From NCBI RefSeq assembly GCF_000300335.1, contig NZ_AMRM01000006.1, forward strand, positions 124,001 to 188,000: a DNA stretch of 64,000 bases. Reading direction: 5' to 3'. Shown in pieces: positions 25,171 to 36,027 of the stretch (the first letter of the stretch is position 1; every line of letters begins with the position of its first letter). The notes beneath the pieces were generated by a model that did no database searches, was not told the DNA's origin, and worked only from the letters and a program-made list of their open reading frames with translations. The translations under genes were made by a program, and so were the position numbers. The DNA is from Nitratireductor pacificus pht-3B. GTDB taxonomy: Bacteria > Pseudomonadota > Alphaproteobacteria > Rhizobiales > Rhizobiaceae.

Positions 25171-26652
25171 ATGAAAACGATCAAGTCCGTCATCGGTGGC
25201 GCGGCGCTGTTGCTGGCAGCCGGCACCGCCGCCCTTGCGGCGCGCACAGACCTGGTGGTCGGCGTCGTCCTGGAACCGCCGCATCTCGACCCGACGGCGA
25301 GCGCCGCGGCGGCCATCGACGAGATCGTCTATGCCAATCTCTTCCAGGGACTGACCCGCATCGGCCGCAACGGCGAGGTGCTGCCCTCCCTCGCCGAAAG
25401 CTGGGAGGTCTCCGACGACGGCAAGGTCTACACATTCAAGCTGCGCACAGGCGTGACCTTTCACGACGGCAGCGCCTTCGACGCGGAAGACGTCAAGTTC
25501 TCGCTCGACCGGGCACGCGCCGAGGATTCGACCAATGCGCAGAAGCAGCTTTTCGCCGCCATCGACACGGTGGAAGCCGTCGATCCGGCCACGGTGAAGG
25601 TGACTCTGAAGGCGCCGCAGGGCTCGTTCCTCTACAATATGGGCTGGGGCGATGCGGTGATCGTGGCGCCCGAGACCGCCGACGCCAACAAGGAAACGCC
25701 CGTCGGCACGGGACCGTTCAAGTTCGACGGCTGGGCCAAGGGGTCGGCGGTCAGGCTGGTGAAGAACACCGACTACTGGGGCGACGCCGTCGCCCTGGAG
25801 AAGGCGGAATTCCGCGTCATTCCCGACGCCGCCGCCGCCATCCCCGCCCTTCTGTCGGGCGACGTACAGGCTTTCCCGCAGATGCCGGCCGGCGACGCGC
25901 TGGCGCAGATCGAGAGCGATCCACGCTTCACCGTCAAGATCGGTGCAACCGAGGGCGAGACGCTTCTGTCCACCAACAACGGCAAGGAACCGTTCAGCGA
26001 CATCAAGGTTCGCCAGGCGATTGCCCATGCGCTTAACCGCGAGGAAATCATCGCCGGAAATGGCTCGGGCTACGGCACGCCGATCGGTTCGCATTTCTCG
26101 CCGGCCAACGAAGCCTATGTCGACCTGACCGGCACCTATTCCTACGATCCGGAAAAGGCCAAGGCGCTGCTTGCCGAGGCGGGCTACGCGGACGGCTTCA
26201 AGGCGACGCTCAAGCTGCCGCCGCCGCCCTATGCGCGCCAGGGCGGAGAGGTCGTCGCCTCGCAGCTGCGCCAGGTGGGCATCGAGCTGGAGATCATTCC
26301 CGTGGAATGGGCGCAGTGGCTCGAGCAGGTGTTCAAGAACAAAGATTATGACCTGACGGTCATCTCCCACACCGAGCCCAACGACATCAACATCTATGCG
26401 CGCGATGACTATTACTTCGACTACGACAACCCGGCTTTCAAGGAGGTCATGAACACGCTCGAAGCGACCGCGGATCCGGCGAAGCGCATCGAGCTGTACA
26501 AGACGGCGCAGAAGATCATCGCCGAGGATGCGGTGAACGGGTTCCTGTTCCAGCTGCCGAAGGTCGGCGTGTGGGACGCCAAGCTCGAGGGCATGTGGGA
26601 GAACTCGCCGATCCAGGCGAACGACCTGACCGAGGTGCGCTGGGCCGACTGA
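25171..26652 (+). CDS. Peptide-type ABC transporter binding protein (SBP family 5)
   Basis: Periplasmic binding protein of 493 residues for di/oligopeptides, nickel or related solutes. It has a signal peptide (GAALLLAAGTAALAA) and the family-5 features YANLFQGLTRIGRNGEVLPS, AESWEVSDDGKVYTFKLRTG, VTFHDGSAFDAEDVKFS and ETPVGTGPFKF. The ATG at 25171 has GGGAGAG about 4 bases upstream. It begins a four-gene importer operon. Substrate is not evident; the upstream M20 deacylase hints at modified peptides or amino acids. Confidence 0.92.
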   Translation: MKTIKSVIGGAALLLAAGTAALAARTDLVVGVVLEPPHLDPTASAAAAIDEIVYANLFQGLTRIGRNGEVLPSLAESWEVSDDGKVYTFKLRTGVTFHDGSAFDAEDVKFSLDRARAEDSTNAQKQLFAAIDTVEAVDPATVKVTLKAPQGSFLYNMGWGDAVIVAPETADANKETPVGTGPFKFDGWAKGSAVRLVKNTDYWGDAVALEKAEFRVIPDAAAAIPALLSGDVQAFPQMPAGDALAQIESDPRFTVKIGATEGETLLSTNNGKEPFSDIKVRQAIAHALNREEIIAGNGSGYGTPIGSHFSPANEAYVDLTGTYSYDPEKAKALLAEAGYADGFKATLKLPPPPYARQGGEVVASQLRQVGIELEIIPVEWAQWLEQVFKNKDYDLTVISHTEPNDINIYARDDYYFDYDNPAFKEVMNTLEATADPAKRIELYKTAQKIIAEDAVNGFLFQLPKVGVWDAKLEGMWENSPIQANDLTEVRWAD

Positions 26653-26686
26653 CGGTCCCCGCATCGCCCGCCTGCCGCGCGCCGCC

Positions 26687-27634
26687 ATGATCGCCTACCT
26701 CATCAAGCGGATCGCCATCGGTCTCGTCACGCTCGCCGTGGCGTCGGCCGTGGTGTTCTGCGTGCTGGAGATCGTGCCCGGCGATCCGGCGCTCCTGATG
26801 CTGGGCATGAATGCCGAGCCGGAAGCGCTGGCGGCGCTGCGCGACGAGATGGGGCTGAACCAGCCGGTCCTGCTGCGCTATGTGGACTGGGTTTCCGGCA
26901 TGATGGTCGGCGATTTCGGCCGCTCCTACACCTATTCCTCGCCGGTCATCGACCTGATCGCCGAACGGGTGCTCGTCTCGCTGCCGCTCGCCCTCATGGC
27001 GCTCTTCCTGTCGACCGCGATCGCCCTGCCGGTCGGCATCTTTTCCGCCGCGCGGCGCGGGAAGGCTGCCGACACCATGGTCATGGGGGCGGCGCAGGTG
27101 GGCGTGGCGATCCCCAATTTCTGGTTCGCGCTGCTCCTGATCTATCTGTTCGCCGTCTGGCTGAGGCTGGTGCCGGCGGGCGGGTTTCCCGGCTGGGGCG
27201 CCGGCGTCTGGCCGGCGGTCAAGGCGCTGATCATGCCGGCGGTGGCGCTGGCCCTGCCACAGGCGGCGATCCTTGCCCGCGTCACGCGCTCGGCGATGCT
27301 CGAAGTGCTCGGAGAGGACTATATCCGCACGGCGCGCGCCAAGGGCATGCCGCGCCGCATCGTGCTGTGGCATCACGCGCTGCGCAACGCGCTGATTCCG
27401 GTTCTGACCATTCTCGGCCTGCAGTTCGCCTTCCTGCTTGCCGGCACGATCATCATCGAGAACGTGTTCTACCTGCCGGGCCTCGGGCGGCTGGTGTTCC
27501 AGGCGATCACCCAGCGCGACCTGATCGTCGTCGAGGGCGTGATGATGCTGCTCGTCGCGACGGTGGTCCTCGTCAACATCCTTGTCGACATCGGCTACGC
27601 CATCGTCGATCCGCGCCTGAGGACACGGCGATGA
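26687..27634 (+). CDS. ABC transporter permease (DppB type)
   Basis: Inner-membrane subunit of the peptide importer, 315 residues with six predicted membrane helices. The N-terminal helix and LEIVPGDPALLMLGMNA are typical of the DppB/OppB branch. The EAA loop that contacts the ATPase reads YIRTARAKGMPRRIVLWHHA (about 208-227). Its stop overlaps the start of the next permease as ATGA, so the two subunits are coupled. Confidence 0.93.
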   Translation: MIAYLIKRIAIGLVTLAVASAVVFCVLEIVPGDPALLMLGMNAEPEALAALRDEMGLNQPVLLRYVDWVSGMMVGDFGRSYTYSSPVIDLIAERVLVSLPLALMALFLSTAIALPVGIFSAARRGKAADTMVMGAAQVGVAIPNFWFALLLIYLFAVWLRLVPAGGFPGWGAGVWPAVKALIMPAVALALPQAAILARVTRSAMLEVLGEDYIRTARAKGMPRRIVLWHHALRNALIPVLTILGLQFAFLLAGTIIIENVFYLPGLGRLVFQAITQRDLIVVEGVMMLLVATVVLVNILVDIGYAIVDPRLRTRR

Positions 27635-28499
27635 GCATGGATCCGACCATTCCCGGCGCGCCGCCCGAGCGCGGCTTCCTGCGCCTGGCGCTCGCCAACC
27701 GCTCCTTCCTGATCGGTTGCGCCATCACGCTGGCCGTTGCCGGGCTGGCGCTTCTCTCCTTCTTCTGGACGCCCTACGACATCACCCACCTGACCGTCGC
27801 CGACAGGCTCAAAGGCCTCTCGACGAACCATCCACTCGGCACGGATCATCTCGGCCGCGACATCCTGTCGATGATCATGATCGGTGCGCGCAACTCGATC
27901 GCCGTGGCCATCGTCGCCGTCCTGATCGGCATGGGGATCGGCGTGCCGCTCGGCGCCTGGGCCGCGGCGCGCGGCGGGCTGGTGGACGAGGTGCTGATGC
28001 GCTTCAACGACCTCGTCTTCGCCTTTCCCGCCCTGCTCTCGGCGATCATGATCACCGCCATCTTCGGGCCCGGCGCGCTCAACGCCATCATCGCCATCGG
28101 CATCTTCAACGTGCCCGTCTTCGCACGGGTGGCGCGCGCCGGCGCGCTGTCCATCTGGCCGCGCGAATTCATCCTGGCGGCGCGCGCGGCGGGCAAGAGC
28201 AGGACGCTGATCACCATCGAGCATATCCTGCCCAACATCACGGCGCTGCTGCTCGTCCAGGGCACGATCCAGTTCGCGCTCGGCATCCTGGCGGAAGCGG
28301 GCCTCTCCTATCTCGGCCTCGGCGCGCAGCCGCCGATGCCCTCCTGGGGCCGCATGCTGTTCGAGGCGCAGACACGCATGATCGTCGCGCCGCATCTGGC
28401 CCTCTTCCCGGGGCTTGCCATCGTCGTCACCGTGCTCGGCCTCAATCTGCTCGGCGACGGGCTGCGCGACCTGCTCGACCCGAGACTGAGGCGCGAGCG

Positions 28500-28503
<4 letters not shown>
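27631..28503 (+). CDS. ABC transporter permease (DppC type)
   Basis: Second inner-membrane subunit, 290 residues. Features of the DppC/OppC branch are GTDHLGRDILSMIMIGARNS near residue 70, the EAA loop FILAARAAGKSRTLITIEHI, and LAEAGLSYLGLGAQPPMPSWG toward the end. It overlaps both the preceding permease and the following ATPase gene by 4 bp. Confidence 0.93.
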
Positions 28504-30128
<1,625 letters not shown>

Positions 30129-30140
<12 letters not shown>

Positions 30141-30554
30141 CGCCTGCGCCGCGAGATCCTCCATCTCCTGCGGCGCCAGTCCCAGGATCTCGCCGACACG
30201 GGCAGCCAGCCTGTGGGCGCGCGGCGCGAGCGTCGCATCCCTGGCGACAAGGTCGAACAGGAGGCGCGCAAGGAGCCATGCATGACCCCGGCTGTCCTCG
30301 CGGAGCGACAGGCGTGCTGCGGCGACGTCCCGCTGTGTCGCGATCCCGTCGAAGGCCGAGAGTACTTCGGCGACGTCCTCCGCGCCCAGACCAAGAACCT
30401 TCGCCGCCCCCTCGAGCGCGTCCGCCTCGCGCCGCCCGAAAGCCTCATCGGACAAGGCCAGGCGCAGCAGCAGCAGCAGCTCGGCCGTCATCACGTTGCG
30501 CGGTTCCGGTTTCGGCGTTGGCCCTTCCCTGCCGGGAGACGGCGTTTGCGACAT
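30129..30554 (-). CDS. TerB-like domain protein
   Basis: A 141-residue helical protein. After a Pro-rich N-terminus (about 20 residues) comes a TerB-like fold with two helical repeats: MTAELLLLLRLALSDEAFGRREADAL and KVLGLGAEDVAEVLSAFDG, then LAPRAHRLAARVGEILGLAP. TerB-like domains occur in tellurite-resistance and membrane-stress proteins, but this stand-alone version has no known role. An AGGAAAC site precedes the ATG at 30554. Its stop lies inside the end of the convergent ATPase gene. Confidence 0.65.
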
Positions 30555-30647
30555 TGCGTGTTTCCTGTTTCCCGCATACTAGACGTGGCTGCATCCGGAT
30601 CAATCGGCCGGCGCAGCATTTTTTGCCTCCAGTGACCGGTTCCCCCG

Positions 30648-31433
30648 ATGTTTGAAGCAAGCCTCGAAATCCTCGCGCTCCTGGCGCTCATCGCCTTCCT
30701 GGCCGGCATCATGGATGCCATCGCCGGCGGCGGCGGTCTCGTTACGATACCGGCCCTGCTGCTTGCGGGCTTTCCGCCGGTCGAGGCGCTGGGAACGAAC
30801 AAGCTGCAGGGATTGTTCGGAACGGGTGCGGCGGCCTACAGCTACGCCAAGGGCGGGCATGTCGATATCAGACGGCAGTTCATGCCGGGTTTCCTGGCCT
30901 TCGCGGCATCCATCGCCGGCGCGCTGATCGCCACCCTGCTTCCGGCCGAGCTGCTGCGCGGAATGATGCCGGTGCTGCTCATCTCCGTCGCGCTGTACTT
31001 CGCCTTCAAGCCGAACCTGAACGATCTCGACCGGACCGAACGCATGTCGCCGCTCCTGTTCGGCCTGACCATCGCGCCGCTTCTCGGCCTCTACGACGGC
31101 GCCTTCGGACCGGGCACGGGATCGTTCCTCATGCTGGCCTTCGTCAGCCTGGCCGGCCATGGCCTTCTCAAGGCGACGGCGCACACCAAGTTCCTGAACT
31201 TCGCCTCCAATGTGGGCGGCTTCGCCGCCTTTGCCGCGGTCGGCGCCATTTCCTGGAAGACCGGGCTGGTGATGGGAGTGGCGCAGATCGTCGGCGCGCG
31301 GCTCGGCGCTTCCCTCGCCATGCGGAAGGGATCGGGGCTGATCAAGCCTCTTCTGGTGCTGGTCTGCCTCGCGCTGGCGGTGCGCCTCCTGATGGAGTCC
31401 GACAACCCGCTGCTGCGATCTATTGGCCTATAA
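30648..31433 (+). CDS. TSUP (TauE/SafE) family permease
   Basis: Inner-membrane protein of 261 residues with about eight membrane helices in two TauE halves. Typical motifs are LAGIMDAIAGGGGLVTIPAL (about 19-38), LGTNKLQGLFGTGAAAYSY, and in the second half LGLYDGAFGPGTGSFLMLAF plus THTKFLNFASNVGG-like KFLNFASNVGG. Family members export or import sulfite, sulfoacetate or other organosulfur anions. No sulfur gene lies nearby, so substrate is open. Confidence 0.9.
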   Translation: MFEASLEILALLALIAFLAGIMDAIAGGGGLVTIPALLLAGFPPVEALGTNKLQGLFGTGAAAYSYAKGGHVDIRRQFMPGFLAFAASIAGALIATLLPAELLRGMMPVLLISVALYFAFKPNLNDLDRTERMSPLLFGLTIAPLLGLYDGAFGPGTGSFLMLAFVSLAGHGLLKATAHTKFLNFASNVGGFAAFAAVGAISWKTGLVMGVAQIVGARLGASLAMRKGSGLIKPLLVLVCLALAVRLLMESDNPLLRSIGL

Positions 31434-31485
31434 GCCCTTTCGACGCTACCTTCATCCTTGCACAAACACTTATCGCGAGGATCAG

Positions 31486-31656
31486 ATGGTACTCAACGCT
31501 CCGACAAAACTCATTTTTCTCCTGAGCTTGATCATCGCCGTGGTCGCGCTGATCGCTGCGTTCAACGTCCTCTCGTTCATACCCGTTGCGGCGGTCTGGA
31601 TCATGACGATCGCCTATCTCCTGCTGGCTGCAGGCGTCCTGTTCAAGGGACTTTAG
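31486..31656 (+). CDS. Small membrane protein
   Basis: A 56-residue, very hydrophobic protein with two predicted membrane helices: LIFLLSLIIAVVALIAAFNVL and AVWIMTIAYLLLAAGVLF. It has short ends and lies just after the TSUP permease gene. The ATG at 31486 has GCGAGG about 5 bases upstream, which together with the clean helix pattern argues it is real. I recognise no family and assign no function. It may be a small partner of the permease, but there is a 52-bp gap and possibly its own promoter. Confidence 0.6.
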   Translation: MVLNAPTKLIFLLSLIIAVVALIAAFNVLSFIPVAAVWIMTIAYLLLAAGVLFKGL

Positions 31657-31842
31657 ATCGGCGCATCACGGAAATGCTGAAGCGATTGATCTCCTTGTCC
31701 TTATCCGCTCATGCGGCCACCAGTTGATTGCATCCGACCGCAGGACGCCGTGATTCCCCTCCCATTTGTCCGGTTGCGCGACTCCGGTCGCGTAACAGCG
31801 CGGGGTATTTCGCCGCCATGCGGAATGCGTTAACTTCGGGGA

Positions 31843-32694
31843 ATGCTGGATTGTCCTGCTGATCCGTGGAGAGCTTCGGCAACAGACCCGGTTCCGCCGG
31901 TGCCGGACGGTTTCCTGATGAGCCGACGGGCTTCCCGGCCCGCCTACCGGCATGCGGTGGAGGATTTCATCGCCTATAAGGAAGCGCGGGCCGGACATTT
32001 CCGGCAGCGCGAGGCGGCGTCCCTGGTGGTGCCGCTGATCATCAGCTTCGGCGCGCCGTTCAACATCGCGCTGGGCCGCGCGCCGGGCCCCGACGAGCGT
32101 TTCGAAACCTTCGTCGCTGGCCTGTTCGCCGGACCGGTGGTGATCGATTCCTTCGGCGCATCCGCCTGCATCCAGGTCAACTTCACGCCGCAGGGCGCGC
32201 GCCAGTTTTTTGGCCTGCCGATGCATGCGCTGACCGGGGAAATGGTACCGCTCGATGCGGTCCTGGGGGCGAGCGCCGGGCGGCTTCGTCAGCTTCTTGG
32301 AGAAGAATCCGACTGGCTGAGGCGCCTCGATCTCGTGGAGGCGCTGGTCTATCGGCGACTTGATCGGCATGCCGTGCCCACGCCCGCCATCCGCCAGGCG
32401 TTTCGCCGGCTGACGGTCGCCGAGGGGGCCGTGCGCATCGCGGACCTTGCCGACGATCTGGGCTGGAGCCGGAAACATCTGGCGCACCGTTTCCGCGAGG
32501 AGATCGGACTTGGTCCGAAAACAATTGCCCGGATGATGCGCTTCCAGCGGGTTCTGCGGCTGGCGCGCACCGGCGCGGCGCAATGGGCCGACATCGCCGC
32601 CCAGTGCGCCTATGCGGACCAGGCGCATCTGGCGCGCGAGTTCGCCGAATTTGCCGGAGAAACGCCTTCGGAGTGGAAAGCCCGCCTCGTCTGA
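31843..32694 (+). CDS. AraC-family transcriptional regulator
   Basis: Regulator of 283 residues. The N-terminal sensor half begins with SRRASRPAYRHAVEDFIAYKE. The C-terminal DNA-binding half (about 185-283) has two helix-turn-helices: VRIADLADDLGWSRKHLAHRF and WADIAAQCAYADQAHLAREF, ending in FAGETPSEWKAR. A VOC-family protein gene begins 104 bp downstream on the same strand and is a plausible target or partner. An internal ATG at 31918 is an alternative start. The inducer is unknown. Confidence 0.88.
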   Translation: MLDCPADPWRASATDPVPPVPDGFLMSRRASRPAYRHAVEDFIAYKEARAGHFRQREAASLVVPLIISFGAPFNIALGRAPGPDERFETFVAGLFAGPVVIDSFGASACIQVNFTPQGARQFFGLPMHALTGEMVPLDAVLGASAGRLRQLLGEESDWLRRLDLVEALVYRRLDRHAVPTPAIRQAFRRLTVAEGAVRIADLADDLGWSRKHLAHRFREEIGLGPKTIARMMRFQRVLRLARTGAAQWADIAAQCAYADQAHLAREFAEFAGETPSEWKARLV

Positions 32695-32798
32695 GAGAGG
32701 CCTTATCGGCGCGCCGGCGATGGAGGTAACATTCCTTCAAGACCGGATGGCGCCCAGCTGTCAGATTGCGCTTCTGACAGACAAGGAAGGAGCTTCTC

Positions 32799-33230
32799 AT
32801 GGTACAGGATTCCCCTGTTGAACCGCCCTGCATCTATCCCACATTCCGTTACCGGGACGCGGCGCGGATGGTGGACTGGCTGGTCGGGGCCTTCGGCTTC
32901 CAGGTTCATGCCAGACACGAGGACGAGGGACGCGTCACGCATGCCGAGCTGACGCTCGGTTCCTCGATGATCATGCTCGGCGAGACCGCGGATGATTCCT
33001 ATGGCGAGATGGTCGGCGGGCCGGGCCAGGCGGGCGGCAAGTCGGTCTACATCGCCACCCGGGACCCCGACGCGGTGTTCGCACAGGCGCAGGCCGCCGG
33101 CGCGAAGATCCTGGAGAAGCCGACGGACCGCAACTATGGCAGCCGCGACTTCATCTGCGCCGATCCCGAAGGCAATGTCTGGTGCTTCGGGACCTATTGG
33201 CCGAAGACGGATGAGAAGCGCAACGGTTAG
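32799..33230 (+). CDS. VOC-family (glyoxalase/bleomycin-resistance fold) protein
   Basis: A 143-residue protein of the vicinal oxygen chelate superfamily, PhnB-like branch. It reads PTFRYRDAARMVDWLVGAFGF at the N-terminal half and GSRDFICADPEGNVWCFGTYW at the C-terminal half. The ATG at 32799 has AAGGAG about 7 bases upstream. Such single-chain proteins are enzymes or resistance proteins of many kinds; the reaction here is unknown. Its stop overlaps the stop of the convergent cobQ by 3 bp. Confidence 0.85.
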   Translation: MVQDSPVEPPCIYPTFRYRDAARMVDWLVGAFGFQVHARHEDEGRVTHAELTLGSSMIMLGETADDSYGEMVGGPGQAGGKSVYIATRDPDAVFAQAQAAGAKILEKPTDRNYGSRDFICADPEGNVWCFGTYWPKTDEKRNG

Positions 33231-34696
33231 CGCGCTGCCGCGAGCAACGCATCGCAGTCGAGATGGGTTTCGAGCTGTGCGGCGATGTCGTCGAGCGCTG
33301 CCTCCACCTGCTCACGGTGGTTGACCCCGCCGGTCTCGACGCCGAAATCGCGCAGGAAACGGGAGCGGAACGCGTCGCTTTCGAAGAGGCCGTGGATATA
33401 GGTGCCGCTCACCCGTCCATCCTCCGATATGGCGCCGTCGGGCCGCTCGCCGATCATCGCCACGGGCCGGGCGCAATCCGGCCCGCCGGTGCGGCCGATA
33501 TGGATCTCGTAGCCGGTAACGGGCGCATCGTAGCGGGGAGAACGGGCGTTCACCTCACGCACCGCCTTCTGCGGCTGCATGAGGGTCTCGATATCGAGCA
33601 GGCCCAGCCCCTCCACCCGGCCGGCCGCGCCCTCGATGCCGGAGGGATCGTCGATGAAGCGGCCGAGCATCTGGTAGCCGCCGCACAGGCCGACGATGCG
33701 GCCACCGCTCGCCCGATGCGCAGCAATGTCGTCGGCCCAGCCCTGCCGGCGCAGAAACGCCAGATCGGCGATGGTCGACTTGGAGCCGGGGATGACGATC
33801 AGGCCCGCATCGCGCGGCAGGCGCTCGCCCGGCGGCACGAACACCACCTCCACATCCGGCTCGGCCGACAGCGGATCGAGATCGTCGAAATTGGCGATGC
33901 GTGACAGCATCGGCACCGCGACCCGGAGCTTTGCGGCGGTCGGGCTGGCGCGCCGCGCCAGCGTCACCGAATCCTCGGGCGGCAGCCGCGCCGCGTCGGC
34001 CAGCCACGGGACGACGCCGAACGAGCGCCAGCCGGTGAAGCGCTCGATGGCTGCCAGTCCTTCATCGAACAGCGAGATGTCGCCGCGGAACTTGTTGATG
34101 ATGGTCCCGACGATCATCCGCCGGTCTTCCTCATCGAGGATGAGATGCGTGCCGGCAAGCGCGGCGATCACCCCTCCCCGGTCGATGTCGCCGACCAGCA
34201 CCACCGGAACGTCGGCACGCGTCGCAAACCCCATATTGGCGATGTCGCGGGCGCGCAGGTTGATCTCCGCCGGCGAACCGGCGCCCTCGACGATGACCAG
34301 ATCCGTGTCCTCGCCAAGTCTCGAGAAGGATTCGAGCACGTTGCCCAGCAGTTCGCCCTTGCGCGACTGATAATCACGCGCCTTCGACGAACCGCGTGCC
34401 AGTCCCTGGACGACGAGCTGGGCGCCCATGTCGCTCTCGGGCTTGATCAGGACGGGGTTCATGTCGACGGTCGGAGCGACACCACAGGCCAGCGCCTGCA
34501 GCCATTGGGCACGGCCGATCTCGCCCATCTCCGTGGTGCCCGGAATGGCCGCCACAGCCGCGTTGTTCGACATGTTCTGCGGCTTGAAGGGACGCACGCT
34601 CAGGCCACGCCTGCGCGCCACGCGGCACAGGCCGGCCACGAGGACCGACTTGCCCACATCCGACCCCGTTCCCTGCAGCATGATGGCGCGTGCCAT
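33227..34696 (-). CDS. cobQ: Cobyric acid synthase CobQ
   Basis: Glutamine-dependent enzyme that amidates four side chains of adenosylcobyrinic acid diamide in cobalamin synthesis. The 489-residue protein has the N-terminal P-loop synthetase domain (GTGSDVGKSVLVAGLCR; SVRPFKPQNMSNNAAV). The C-terminal glutaminase domain carries the nucleophile in VGLCGGYQMLGRF (about residue 333) and the histidine in GTYIHGLFESD. No other cob gene and no recognisable cobalamin riboswitch is adjacent. The neighbouring mttB-family gene at 38.9 kb may depend on corrinoid, but there is no physical link. Confidence 0.95.
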   Translation of the reverse strand: MARAIMLQGTGSDVGKSVLVAGLCRVARRRGLSVRPFKPQNMSNNAAVAAIPGTTEMGEIGRAQWLQALACGVAPTVDMNPVLIKPESDMGAQLVVQGLARGSSKARDYQSRKGELLGNVLESFSRLGEDTDLVIVEGAGSPAEINLRARDIANMGFATRADVPVVLVGDIDRGGVIAALAGTHLILDEEDRRMIVGTIINKFRGDISLFDEGLAAIERFTGWRSFGVVPWLADAARLPPEDSVTLARRASPTAAKLRVAVPMLSRIANFDDLDPLSAEPDVEVVFVPPGERLPRDAGLIVIPGSKSTIADLAFLRRQGWADDIAAHRASGGRIVGLCGGYQMLGRFIDDPSGIEGAAGRVEGLGLLDIETLMQPQKAVREVNARSPRYDAPVTGYEIHIGRTGGPDCARPVAMIGERPDGAISEDGRVSGTYIHGLFESDAFRSRFLRDFGVETGGVNHREQVEAALDDIAAQLETHLDCDALLAAAR

Positions 34697-34737
34697 GACC
34701 CCGTCCGTATCGTCATCCGTGTTTGATGCAAAGCGCC

Positions 34738-34765
34738 TGTGCCACGCCTCGCATTGCGCGGCACA
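34738..34765. promoter_or_regulatory. Inverted repeat between divergent cobQ and acyl-CoA dehydrogenase genes
   Basis: Arms 34738-34747 and 34756-34765 pair over 10 bp with a single A-C mismatch (TGTGCCACGC with GCGCGGCACA), enclosing an 8-nt loop. It lies in the 122-bp region between the two divergent starts, so it may be an operator. There is no T run to suggest a terminator. The function is not known. Confidence 0.4.
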
Positions 34766-34818
34766 CTCAATGCACTAAACTTGAGGGACAGGAAAGAACA
34801 ACGTCTCGGGAGGACGTC

Positions 34819-35985
34819 ATGGATGCCAGTGTTTCGCCGGCGGCGGATCAGTTCGAACTAAACGCCGATCAACGCGCCATCCAGGAAATGACGCAGAACT
34901 TCGCTGCCGAGCAGGTGGCTCCGCACGCGCTCGACTGGGACCGCGACAAGCATTTTCCGGCCGATGTGGTGCGCCAGACCGGACCGCTCGGCTTCGGCGG
35001 GATCTATATCGGCGACGATGTGGGCGGCTCCGGCCTCGGGCGGCTCGACGCCGTGCTGATCTTCGAGGCACTGGCGGCCGCCTGCCCGGGCTTCTCCTCG
35101 TTCATCTCGATCCACAACATGGCGGGATGGATGATCGACACGTTCGGCAGCGAGGAGCAGCGGCAACGCTTCCTGCCGCGGCTGACATCCATGGAATGGC
35201 TGGCGAGCTACTGCCTCACCGAGCCGGGTTCCGGCTCCGATGCGGCCGCCCTGAAGACGCGCGCCGTGAAATCGGGCGGCGACTACGTGCTGAACGGCTC
35301 CAAGCAGTTCATCTCGGGGGCCGGAGACAACGACATCTACGTCACCATGGTGCGTACGGGCGACGATGGCCCGAAGGGCGTCTCCACCATCGTCGTGCCG
35401 AAGGACGCGCCGGGCCTTTCCTTCGGGCCGGCGGAGCACAAGATGGGCTGGCACATGCAGCCGACCCGGCAGGTCATCTTCGACGACTGCAAGGTGCCGG
35501 CCGACAATCTCCTGTCGAGCGAGGGAGCCGGTTTCGGCATTGCCATGGCCGGCCTCGACGGCGGTCGGCTGAACATCGCCGCCTGCTCGCTCGGCGGCGC
35601 GCAATCGGCCCTCGACAAGGCCCTGACCTACACTGCCGAGCGGCAGGCCTTCGGCCAGGCGATCAACCGCTTCCAGGGGCTGCAGTTCAAGCTGGCCGAC
35701 ATGGAGACCGGCATCCAGGCGTCGCGCATGATGCTCTATGCCGCCGCCGCCAAGCTGGATGCCAAGGCGCCCGACGCCTCGAAATGGTCCGCCATGGCCA
35801 AGCGGTTCGTCACCGATACCTGTTTCGACGTGGCGAATGACGCGCTGCAGCTGCATGGCGGTTACGGTTACCTGCACGAATACGGCGTCGAGAAGCTGGT
35901 GCGCGATCTGCGCGTCCACCAGATCCTCGAAGGCACCAACGAAATCATGCGCGTGATCATCGCGCGGCATCTGGTGGGGCGCTGA
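34819..35985 (+). CDS. Acyl-CoA dehydrogenase, isobutyryl-CoA type likely
   Basis: FAD enzyme of 388 residues that introduces a double bond into short branched acyl-CoA. Family motifs are WLASYCLTEPGSGSDAAALK, NGSKQFISGAGDNDIYVTM, RQAFGQAINRFQGLQFKLAD and the C-terminal DALQLHGGYGYLHEYGVEK with HQILEGTNEIMR. The ATG at 34819 follows GGGAGGACGTC. The gene is 42 bp upstream of a 3-hydroxyisobutyrate dehydrogenase gene on the same strand, so valine (isobutyryl-CoA) catabolism is the likely pathway. Substrate is inferred from that pairing. Confidence 0.9.
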   Translation: MDASVSPAADQFELNADQRAIQEMTQNFAAEQVAPHALDWDRDKHFPADVVRQTGPLGFGGIYIGDDVGGSGLGRLDAVLIFEALAAACPGFSSFISIHNMAGWMIDTFGSEEQRQRFLPRLTSMEWLASYCLTEPGSGSDAAALKTRAVKSGGDYVLNGSKQFISGAGDNDIYVTMVRTGDDGPKGVSTIVVPKDAPGLSFGPAEHKMGWHMQPTRQVIFDDCKVPADNLLSSEGAGFGIAMAGLDGGRLNIAACSLGGAQSALDKALTYTAERQAFGQAINRFQGLQFKLADMETGIQASRMMLYAAAAKLDAKAPDASKWSAMAKRFVTDTCFDVANDALQLHGGYGYLHEYGVEKLVRDLRVHQILEGTNEIMRVIIARHLVGR

Positions 35986-36027
35986 CGACCAGCGTCAGCC
36001 GCAGCCGGATCGGGAGGAAGGACTGAC

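Noticed and set aside
34697-34818. Possible cobalamin riboswitch upstream of cobQ
   Set aside because: The spacer is only 122 bp and shows none of the conserved B12-box elements; only a short inverted repeat is visible.
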